6,800 bases of DNA from Cyclobacteriaceae bacterium (lineage in GTDB: Bacteria > Bacteroidota > Bacteroidia > Cytophagales > Cyclobacteriaceae): assembly GCA_029880385.1 (NCBI GenBank), contig JAOUOM010000105.1, positions 1-6,800 of the forward strand, given 5' to 3'. Below are positions 1 through 5,760 of this stretch, one piece after another. The position numbers and the translations under genes are program-made. The notes beneath the pieces were generated by a model, which made no database searches, was not told the DNA's origin, and was given only the letters and a program-made list of their open reading frames with translations. The number at the start of each line of letters is the position of its first letter. Positions within the stretch are counted from its first letter, which is position 1.

Positions 1-130
1 TACCGGCCAGCTGACGCCACTGGTTTCTTCCTTGTTGATGCCCATAAGCTCGGTCACAGTCGTGGGGTTTATCACCGTAATGGTCAATTTCAGGGCTAAA
101 TCATTTTTTTCTTCCGCCCACGGGGTTTGA
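1..130 (+). CDS. ccoI: CcoI/FixI copper-translocating P-type ATPase, C-terminal end only (partial, 5' end outside window)
   Basis: Only the last 42 codons are present, read in the frame starting at base 2 and ending with TGA at 128-130. The visible peptide contains GQLTPLVSSLLMPISSVTVV, which matches the last transmembrane segment of heavy-metal P1B-type ATPases (the usual form is a small residue run, then MP-[LI]-SS-[LIV]-TVV). A short hydrophilic tail of about 12 residues follows. In cbb3 clusters this ATPase is CcoI (FixI), which moves Cu(I) across the inner membrane for the CuB site of CcoN. The catalytic DKTG, the CPC-type metal site and the N-terminal metal-binding domain lie outside the window, so the metal specificity is inferred from the neighbouring ccoS and ccoNO genes. 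A general CopA-like exporter cannot be excluded from this fragment alone. Confidence 0.85.
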   Translation, partial: TGQLTPLVSSLLMPISSVTVVGFITVMVNFRAKSFFSSAHGV

Positions 131-180
131 TATTCGGCTGGGAATAATAAAATCATTAACTTTTTGGCTATAATAAGGTC

Positions 181-194
181 ATGACAAATGTCAG
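181..194. promoter_or_regulatory. CRP/FNR-family-like palindrome upstream of ccoS
   Basis: The 120-base gap between ccoI and ccoS contains TGACAAATGTCA (182-193), a perfect inverted repeat with 5-base arms and a 2-base centre. It also reads as TGA-N6-TCA, the core spacing of CRP/FNR-family sites. The outer bases (A at 181, G at 194) do not match the TTGA-N6-TCAA FNR consensus, so it is an imperfect FNR box. It lies about 57 bases before the ccoS start codon. Oxygen-responsive control of cbb3 genes by FNR/FixK-type regulators is well established in other bacteria; its use here is inference. Such a 12-base palindrome can also arise by chance. Confidence 0.45.
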
Positions 195-250
195 GATGTG
201 TTTTGACTCGTCTCATGTAACCCCCTTACTAGCCCAAGTATCATTGTAAA

Positions 251-412
251 ATGAATGTAATCTTTCTACTCATCGGCGTAAGCCTTGTGGTTGCTGCCGG
301 CTTCCTGATTTCCTTTATCTGGGCATCGCGCTCCGGGCAATATGATGATGATTATACTCCGTCTGTGCGTATTTTATTTGACGATAAACCTACTACTAAC
401 CACAATAAATAA
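251..412 (+). CDS. ccoS: CcoS, cbb3-type oxidase assembly/maturation protein (53 aa)
   Basis: A 53-residue protein with one N-terminal transmembrane helix (about residues 3-24) followed by a short acidic cytoplasmic tail. The tail carries the family signature: FIWASRSGQYDDD at residues 22-34, then RILFDD at 40-45, equivalent to the WAxxSGQfDDl...RiLfDD pattern of CcoS. CcoS is needed for cofactor insertion (heme b and CuB) into CcoN in the proteobacteria where it was studied. The ATG at 251 gives the complete family length. No Shine-Dalgarno sequence is visible before it; the upstream bases are A/T-rich. The stop codon is 2 bases before the ccoNO start, so the two are almost certainly co-transcribed. 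Here ccoS sits in front of the structural genes, whereas proteobacterial clusters usually place it last (ccoGHIS). Confidence 0.93.
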   Translation: MNVIFLLIGVSLVVAAGFLISFIWASRSGQYDDDYTPSVRILFDDKPTTNHNK

Positions 413-414
413 AC

Positions 415-2589
415 ATGACTACCGAATCTTCTGAACAATCAAAAGTTCCAAAATCCGGTTCATCGGGGCTGGAAACCTTTTACTACGACAACCAGATCGT
501 GCGGATGTTCCTCATAGCATCTGTCATATTTGGTATTGTTGGCATGTTGGTCGGATTACTGGCTGCCCTTCAGTTGGTATTTCCCTCCCTCAATTTTCAG
601 CTGGCATATACCACATTTGGAAGAATACGACCTCTTCACACCAATGCCGTGATATTTGCCTTTGTAGGTAATGGCCTTTTTGCCGGGGTGTATTATTCAC
701 TTCAGCGCCTTACCAAGGCCCGGATGTATAGTGATCTCCTGAGCCAAATCAATTTTTGGGGGTGGCAACTTATTATTTTGGCTGCCGCCATTTCCCTTCC
801 GTTGGGTTTTACATCCGGGAAAGAATATGCAGAACTTGAGTGGCCGATTGATATCGCGATCGCCCTGGTTTGGGTTGTATTTGGCCTGAATATGTTTATG
901 ACCATACTCAAGCGCAGGGAACGGCATTTGTACGTAGCCATTTGGTTTTATATCGCCACGTTTGTGACAGTGGCTGTGCTGCATATTGTCAATTCGTTTG
1001 AACTGCCCGTTGCGCTCTTTAAAAGCTATTCCTGGTATGCCGGTGTGCAGGATGCACTGGTGCAATGGTGGTACGGGCACAATGCGGTTGCTTTTTTCCT
1101 TACGACACCCTATCTGGGGCTGATGTATTACTTTGTTCCCAAAGCCGCGAATCGGCCCGTTTATTCCTATCGACTGTCCATTATTCACTTTTGGGCATTG
1201 ATTTTCATCTATATATGGGCGGGCCCTCACCACTTGTTATATAATGCACTTCCTGACTGGGCACAGTCATTGGGCACGGTATTTTCGATTATGCTGATTG
1301 CACCTTCCTGGGGCGGGATGCTAAACGGCCTGTTTACCCTACGTGGTGCCTGGGATCGGGTACGAGAAGATGCCACGCTCAAATTTATGGTAGTCGCTGT
1401 TACCTGCTATGGTTTGGCCACATTTGAAGGCCCGATGCTTTCATTGAAATTTGTCAATGCCATGAGCCACTTTACCGACTGGACCATCGCTCACGTACAC
1501 GTGGGTGGCCTGGGATGGAACGGCTTCCTTACTTTTGGTATGATGTACTTCCTGTTTCCCAGGATGTTTAATACAAAATTGTATTCTTCCAAACTGGCCA
1601 ACTGGCATTTCTGGTTAGGTACGCTGGGGATAATCTTTTATGCACTACCCATGTACTGGGCCGGGTTTACACAAAGTTTGATGTGGAAACAATTTACAGA
1701 AGCCGGGATGCTTGCCTATCCAAACTTTCTTGAAACAGTCACACAATTGAAGCCAATGTATGCCATGAGGGCTTTTGGAGGCACCTTGTTCCTGGCCGGT
1801 GTATTTGTTATGGTATATAACCTGATCAAAACGGCTCAAAGTGGATCGTTTAACAAAAATGAAGCGGCAGAGGCAGCACCCCTTGCACCAGGCTATGTAG
1901 CACCAAAGAGCGATCACTGGCACAGAAGATTACTGGAATGGCGTCCGGTAAATATGCTGGTCTGGAGTTTGATCCTCATCCTCATCGGTGGATTGGTGGA
2001 GTTGGTACCCACGTTTTTGGTAAAGGAAAACATTCCGACGATTTCATCCGTGAAGCCCTATACGCCACTTGAATTGCAAGGACGTGATATTTACATCCGT
2101 GAGGGTTGTTCCAACTGTCATTCACAAATGATCCGTCCTTTCCGGTCTGAGACTGAACGTTATGGTGAATATTCAAAAGCAGGTGAATTTGTGTATGACC
2201 ACCCATTCTTATGGGGTTCCAAACGAACGGGACCGGATTTGGGACGTGAAGGTGGTTCAAAATTGCGCAAACCGGACAGCTGGCATTTCAATCACATGCT
2301 GGATCCCGAGTCTATGTCACCCAATTCGATCATGCCTGCATATCCGTGGTTGTTTTTGAATGACCTGAACACGTCCCTGACAGTAGCCAAGATCAGTGCC
2401 ATGAAAAAACTAGGTGTACCGTATGGGGATGGCTATGAAGACCAGGCCATGGATGATCTGGTCAAGCAGCAGGAAACAATAGCACGAAGCCTGCAAACTG
2501 ACGGGATCGAAATAAGCAAGGATAGGGAAATCATCGCCTTGATCTCGTATTTGCAGCGTCTGGGTCGTGACATTGAGGGAAATCAATAA
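415..2589 (+). CDS. ccoNO: Fused cbb3-type cytochrome c oxidase subunits I and II (CcoN-CcoO, 724 aa)
   Basis: This is the catalytic core of the oxidase: it reduces O2 to water with electrons from c-type cytochromes and pumps protons. Residues about 25-475 are the CcoN domain, with roughly 12 membrane helices. All metal ligands are visible: H75 and H362 for low-spin heme b, H360 for heme b3, and H222, H272 and H273 for CuB. Y266 lies six residues before H272, as the cross-linked tyrosine does in known cbb3 enzymes, and E338 is the conserved glutamate in FEGP. A hydrophilic linker (about 476-510) leads to the CcoO domain. That domain has one helix (about 513-535), a heme c site C565-S-N-C568-H569, and M640 in SIMPAYPWL as the likely axial ligand. 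Subunits I and II are separate genes in Proteobacteria; the fusion is a known Bacteroidota arrangement. The start is 2 bases after ccoS, without a clear Shine-Dalgarno sequence. Confidence 0.98.
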   Translation: MTTESSEQSKVPKSGSSGLETFYYDNQIVRMFLIASVIFGIVGMLVGLLAALQLVFPSLNFQLAYTTFGRIRPLHTNAVIFAFVGNGLFAGVYYSLQRLTKARMYSDLLSQINFWGWQLIILAAAISLPLGFTSGKEYAELEWPIDIAIALVWVVFGLNMFMTILKRRERHLYVAIWFYIATFVTVAVLHIVNSFELPVALFKSYSWYAGVQDALVQWWYGHNAVAFFLTTPYLGLMYYFVPKAANRPVYSYRLSIIHFWALIFIYIWAGPHHLLYNALPDWAQSLGTVFSIMLIAPSWGGMLNGLFTLRGAWDRVREDATLKFMVVAVTCYGLATFEGPMLSLKFVNAMSHFTDWTIAHVHVGGLGWNGFLTFGMMYFLFPRMFNTKLYSSKLANWHFWLGTLGIIFYALPMYWAGFTQSLMWKQFTEAGMLAYPNFLETVTQLKPMYAMRAFGGTLFLAGVFVMVYNLIKTAQSGSFNKNEAAEAAPLAPGYVAPKSDHWHRRLLEWRPVNMLVWSLILILIGGLVELVPTFLVKENIPTISSVKPYTPLELQGRDIYIREGCSNCHSQMIRPFRSETERYGEYSKAGEFVYDHPFLWGSKRTGPDLGREGGSKLRKPDSWHFNHMLDPESMSPNSIMPAYPWLFLNDLNTSLTVAKISAMKKLGVPYGDGYEDQAMDDLVKQQETIARSLQTDGIEISKDREIIALISYLQRLGRDIEGNQ

Positions 2590-2595
2590 GGAGGT
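2587..2595 (+). promoter_or_regulatory. Strong Shine-Dalgarno sequence that fixes the ccoQ start
   Basis: TAAGGAGGT, a full-length complement to the 3' end of 16S rRNA, overlaps the ccoNO stop codon and lies 5 bases before the ATG at 2600. This supports 2600 over an in-frame ATG at 2567 that lies inside ccoNO. The strong site stands out because ccoS and ccoNO have no clear Shine-Dalgarno sequence, which is usual in Bacteroidota. Confidence 0.8.
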
Positions 2596-2599
2596 TGCA

Positions 2600-2794
2600 A
2601 TGCTGAAATTTATAACACATCACGTTGATACGATCTGGGGAATCGAAGTTTTCCCCCTGATCTCCTTTGTCATTTTCTTCACCTTTTTTGTGGTTTTGTT
2701 GATATGGGTGTTCACTTCCAGTAAGCAGGAAATGAACCAAATTGCCCAATTGCCACTCGATGAATCTACCACTCACCCTCAAAACGCAAATTGA
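2600..2794 (+). CDS. ccoQ: CcoQ-like small subunit of cbb3 oxidase (64 aa)
   Basis: A 64-residue protein with one hydrophobic helix (about residues 16-38, containing FPLISFVIFFTFFVVLLIWV) and a polar C-terminal tail. CcoQ proteins share little sequence, so the call rests on size, single-helix topology and position between ccoNO and ccoP. CcoQ stabilises the interaction of CcoP with the CcoNO core in studied systems. The start at 2600 follows a strong Shine-Dalgarno sequence and begins MLKFITHHVDTIWGIEVFPL; the 11 codons upstream in the same frame belong to the ccoNO overlap and are unlikely to be translated here. The stop is 2 bases before the first in-frame ATG of ccoP, suggesting translational coupling. 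An alternative label is CcoQ/FixQ-family or cytochrome oxidase component; the role is the same. Confidence 0.85.
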   Translation: MLKFITHHVDTIWGIEVFPLISFVIFFTFFVVLLIWVFTSSKQEMNQIAQLPLDESTTHPQNAN

Positions 2795-2796
2795 TC

Positions 2797-3765
2797 ATGA
2801 AATACCTGACTGATAAACTAACAAGTTTCCGGAAAAATGGCATCCATGCACTGACAGGAAACCCTGTTCCTCACGAGAGGGCAATGAAAAATGTTATTTT
2901 AAAATTTATACCCGTTCTTTTTTTATTTCTGGCTTCAATGAACACGAGTACTGCTCAGGCCAGCGACACATCTGGTGGATTTTTGTCTGAAAACCTGCTG
3001 GAAGTTACCCTCACCATCGCATTGGTTGTGTGTGTGTTGGCACTTATGGTACTGATCGTAGTGTTGAATGTGTTAAAAACATTCCTTTCAAAGCAAAAAG
3101 AAGAAGCTGCTGCCAAAGCGGGTATTCCTGTCCAGGCAGGTCAGGAGTCTTTCTGGGTACGATTTTATAAGAATTTTAATGATGCAGTACCCATCGAAGA
3201 AGAACGTGATGTACTGACCGATCATGAGTATGATGGAATCCGTGAGCTGGACAATAACCTGCCACCCTGGTGGAAGTACATGTTCTATCTGACCATTGTC
3301 TTTTCTGTCGTATACATGGTGTATTATCATGTTATGGATGGACCGTCTAGCGCCGAAAAGTATGAAATGGAAATGACTGCTGCGGCACTACAGATCGAAA
3401 ATTATAAAGCTTCACTGGCTATCAGTCTTGATGAAACCAATGTGGAAGTGTCGGAAGATGCTGCCGTATTGGATCAGGGAAAAGAGATTTTCGTTTCGCA
3501 ATGTGCGGCCTGCCATGCGGCAGATGGAGGAGGAGGGGTAGGTCCTAATCTAGCCGATGCATATTGGATACACGGTGGTGATATCAAATCATTATTTGCT
3601 GTTATCAAAAACGGGGTGCCGGAAAAGGGGATGATCAGCTGGAAAGCTTTGCTGGCACCTGAACAGATACAGGCTGTTTCAAGTTATATACTTACCCTGC
3701 AGGGAACTACACCACAGGCTCCCAAAGAACCTCAAGGTGATTTGGTAGAAACACCGGTGAACTAA
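2797..3765 (+). CDS. ccoP: CcoP-type subunit III of cbb3 oxidase, monoheme cytochrome c (322 aa; start uncertain)
   Basis: CcoP passes electrons from soluble or membrane cytochromes to CcoO. Numbered from ATG 2797, a hydrophobic segment at about 31-48 looks like a signal peptide (VILKFIPVLFLFLASM, then a small-residue stretch ending TAQAS). A membrane helix at about 66-96 follows, then a cytoplasmic loop, and then the CcoP N-terminal signature DHEYDGIRELDNNLPPWW (142-159) leading into a second helix (to about 180). The periplasmic part has one heme c site, C236-A-A-C239-H240, with M279 in GMISW as likely sixth ligand. Classical CcoP has two heme c sites; only one is encoded here. The start is uncertain. 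ATG 2797 is 2 bases after ccoQ but has no Shine-Dalgarno sequence. ATG 2884 would give 293 residues beginning directly with the signal-like peptide, after a GAGAGGG. A TTG at 2791 is less likely. Confidence 0.93.
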   Translation: MKYLTDKLTSFRKNGIHALTGNPVPHERAMKNVILKFIPVLFLFLASMNTSTAQASDTSGGFLSENLLEVTLTIALVVCVLALMVLIVVLNVLKTFLSKQKEEAAAKAGIPVQAGQESFWVRFYKNFNDAVPIEEERDVLTDHEYDGIRELDNNLPPWWKYMFYLTIVFSVVYMVYYHVMDGPSSAEKYEMEMTAAALQIENYKASLAISLDETNVEVSEDAAVLDQGKEIFVSQCAACHAADGGGGVGPNLADAYWIHGGDIKSLFAVIKNGVPEKGMISWKALLAPEQIQAVSSYILTLQGTTPQAPKEPQGDLVETPVN

Positions 3766-3786
3766 CCGGTAAATAATCAAACAAAG

Positions 3787-3832
3787 AAAATCCAAACGGG
3801 CTTAGTTTCACTTTATGGCCTGTTTGGATTTT
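3787..3832 (+). terminator. Intrinsic-type terminator hairpin after ccoP
   Basis: Bases 3787-3801 (AAAATCCAAACGGGC) pair with 3818-3832 (GCCTGTTTGGATTTT) over 15 positions, with a single G-U wobble and a 16-base loop. The 3' arm ends in TTTT and is followed by the T-rich ATTGTTAA. The AAAA at the 5' end of the stem gives a T-run on the opposite strand as well, but there is no opposing gene here. It starts 21 bases after the ccoP stop and probably ends, or attenuates, the ccoSNOQP transcript before ccoG. The closing base pairs near the T-run are all A-T, so the stem competes with the U-tract and partial read-through is possible. Confidence 0.75.
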
Positions 3833-3887
3833 ATTGTTAACGTGCCGGTGATGGCATATTTTCTTCACAGGCTGAGGCAATAACACA

Positions 3888-5306
3888 ATGGAGGAAAGAG
3901 AACATTTGTATGAGGAAGAATCGTTCAGGGATCAATTGTCGACACTGGACGAACGTGGCAACCGGAAATGGATTTATCCCAAAAAACCATCAGGGAATTA
4001 TTACAAGGCAAGGATTTGGGTCAGCTATTTCCTGTTGACGGTTTTGATCGGGGGGCCATTTGTCAGACTGGGAGGGGAGCCCCTGTTGTTGCTGAATATA
4101 ATCGAACGGCGCTTTGTTATTTTAGGACAGGTATTTTGGCCACAAGACTCCTATTTGTTTGCCATTGGCCTTATTACCATTGTGGTGATGATCGTCCTGT
4201 TTACGGTGATTTATGGACGGATATTTTGTGGGTGGATCTGCCCCCAGACCATATTTATGGAAATGGTTTTCAGGCGGATCGAATATGCCATCGAAGGGGA
4301 TTACCAGGCACAAAAAAAACTTGATTCCAGTCCGTGGACAGCTGATAAGATTCTGAAAAAGGGGAGTAAGCACGTCCTCTTTATCATAATTTCCATCCTG
4401 ATCATGCATACGTTTATGGCCTACTTTATCGGCACAGAACGTCTGGGCGAAATTATTTCCTCGTCACCGGTCGAGAACCTGGGTGGTTTTTTTGCCATGC
4501 TGTTTTTTACCGGCATGTTTTATTTTATTTTTTCAAAGTTTCGGGAGCAAGCCTGTACCAATGTTTGTCCGTATGGACGCTTACAGGGTGTTTTGCTCGA
4601 CAAAAACTCTGTAGTGGTGGCGTATGACAGCCTGAGGGGGGAAAAAAGGGAAAAAGTAAGAAAAGGGGAAGACCGGAAGAACAGTGGCAAAGGGGATTGT
4701 ATCGATTGCAAGCAATGCGTATACGTATGCCCCACCGGTATTGATATCCGGAATGGTACCCAGCTGGAATGTGTAAACTGCACGGCCTGTATGGATGCCT
4801 GTGATTCGATCATGGATAAAGTAGGATTGGAAAGGGGGCTGATCCGGTATGCTTCGCAGGAAGAGATCGAAACGAAGAGCCCGTTTCGATTCACCGCCCG
4901 TATGATGGCCTATTCCGGTTTTTTGTTACTCCTTCTGGGAGTATTGGGTACCTTACTGGTTGTGCGATCCGATGTGGAAACGACCATCCTTCGTACACCA
5001 GGTGTGATGTACCAGGATCAGGGCGAGGGTAAACTAAGCAACCTTTACAATTTCAAGGTAATCAACAAGACCAACCATGATATACCGGTTTCCTTTCGTA
5101 TGATTGGCGAGAAGGGAACGATCCGGCTGGTAGGCGAAAAAACGGAATTTAACGTCGAAAAACAGGGGACGGCAGAGGGGGCATTGTTTATCTTTATGGA
5201 AAAGGAGCAGCTTGATGGTGTGAAAACACGGCTTTCTATTGGAATTTATTCGGGAGATGCGTTAATAGAGACTGTTACGACCACCTTTATGGGCCCGGTT
5301 TTCTAA
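3888..5306 (+). CDS. ccoG: CcoG/FixG/RdxA, membrane iron-sulfur protein for cbb3 assembly (472 aa)
   Basis: A polyferredoxin-like membrane protein; the homologue in purple bacteria was shown to act as a cupric reductase that supplies Cu(I) during cbb3 assembly. Five membrane helices are predicted (about 42-62, 88-112, 162-182, 200-218, 340-360). Cysteine motifs FCGWICPQ (113-120) and ACTNVCPYG (222-230) lie at cytoplasmic helix ends. A cytoplasmic loop holds two [4Fe-4S] clusters: C271-x2-C274-x2-C277-x3-C281-P and C295-x2-C298-x2-C301-x3-C305, the second lacking the final proline. Residues about 361-472 form the periplasmic Ig-like FixG C-terminal domain. Length and motif order match full-length CcoG. 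The ATG at 3888 is preceded by TGAGG about 10 bases upstream, a weak ribosome site. It is the first gene after the terminator, so it probably has its own promoter or relies on read-through. Ten bases separate it from ccoH. Confidence 0.96.
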   Translation: MEEREHLYEEESFRDQLSTLDERGNRKWIYPKKPSGNYYKARIWVSYFLLTVLIGGPFVRLGGEPLLLLNIIERRFVILGQVFWPQDSYLFAIGLITIVVMIVLFTVIYGRIFCGWICPQTIFMEMVFRRIEYAIEGDYQAQKKLDSSPWTADKILKKGSKHVLFIIISILIMHTFMAYFIGTERLGEIISSSPVENLGGFFAMLFFTGMFYFIFSKFREQACTNVCPYGRLQGVLLDKNSVVVAYDSLRGEKREKVRKGEDRKNSGKGDCIDCKQCVYVCPTGIDIRNGTQLECVNCTACMDACDSIMDKVGLERGLIRYASQEEIETKSPFRFTARMMAYSGFLLLLLGVLGTLLVVRSDVETTILRTPGVMYQDQGEGKLSNLYNFKVINKTNHDIPVSFRMIGEKGTIRLVGEKTEFNVEKQGTAEGALFIFMEKEQLDGVKTRLSIGIYSGDALIETVTTTFMGPVF

Positions 5307-5316
5307 CTTTGAGGAT

Positions 5317-5760
5317 ATGAATTGGGGACATAAAATTACGCTGGCCATACTGGCTTTTTTTGCCATCATCCTTTTTATGGTGGTGAGGAGTTTTCAGGAA
5401 AATATCGACCTGGTAACAGAGAATTATTATGGCGAAGAAATCGTCTATCAGGATAAAATTGACAAAATCTCAAACGTACGGATATACGACCGTGAGGTCA
5501 AGGCATACCTGGTACCGGAAGGTATCCAATTGTTGTTTCCGGATGAAATGATCCCGGAAAATGTAAAGGGAACCCTTCATTTGTACCGCCCATCCATGGC
5601 GGAGAGGGATAAAACGTACGAAATTCAAACAGATTCTACATTTAAATACCTCGTGCCCGCCGGCGATGTGGTCGAAGGAAAGTATATCCTGAAATTAGAC
5701 TGGACGGATGGCGAACACGTGTATTTTCAGGAAATAATGGTCTTTGTACCCAAGTCATGA
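5317..5760 (+). CDS. ccoH: CcoH/FixH family cbb3 assembly protein (147 aa)
   Basis: A single N-terminal membrane helix (about residues 7-24, LAILAFFAIILFMVV) anchors a periplasmic domain of about 120 residues. The juxtamembrane stretch LVTENYYGEEIVYQDKID (32-49) is the recognisable FixH signature (V-x3-YY-x5-YQ-x-KID). The rest looks beta-rich and ends in a strand, typical of the FixH fold. CcoH binds the assembling oxidase and is required for its stability in studied bacteria; it has been linked to CcoI function. The start at 5317 has GAGG at 5311-5314 and lies 10 bases after ccoG. Its TGA stop overlaps the ATG of the next gene (ATGA at 5757-5760), pointing to translational coupling. Confidence 0.93.
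   Translation: MNWGHKITLAILAFFAIILFMVVRSFQENIDLVTENYYGEEIVYQDKIDKISNVRIYDREVKAYLVPEGIQLLFPDEMIPENVKGTLHLYRPSMAERDKTYEIQTDSTFKYLVPAGDVVEGKYILKLDWTDGEHVYFQEIMVFVPKS

Noticed and set aside
169..174. TATAAT as a sigma70-type -10 box upstream of ccoS
   Set aside because: Bacteroidota mostly use a different promoter consensus (TAnnTTTG), no matching -35 is visible, and the region is simply A/T-rich.
697..1233. Long open frame on the minus strand inside ccoNO, and similar ones at 1645-1923, 1982-2260, 4122-4409 and 4520-4894
   Set aside because: They lie opposite well-supported conserved genes, have low-complexity or unconvincing protein sequences, and show no recognisable motif; they are antisense shadows.
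3753..3770. Two copies of ACCGGT separated by 6 bases at the end of ccoP
   Set aside because: ACCGGT is a self-complementary hexamer; the first copy lies in the coding end of ccoP and the second just after its stop. Too short to call an operator without conservation data.
3848..3868. GTGA and TCAC half-sites upstream of ccoG as a possible CRP-type operator
   Set aside because: The spacing of 13 bases does not fit the N6 spacing of CRP/FNR sites; probably chance.
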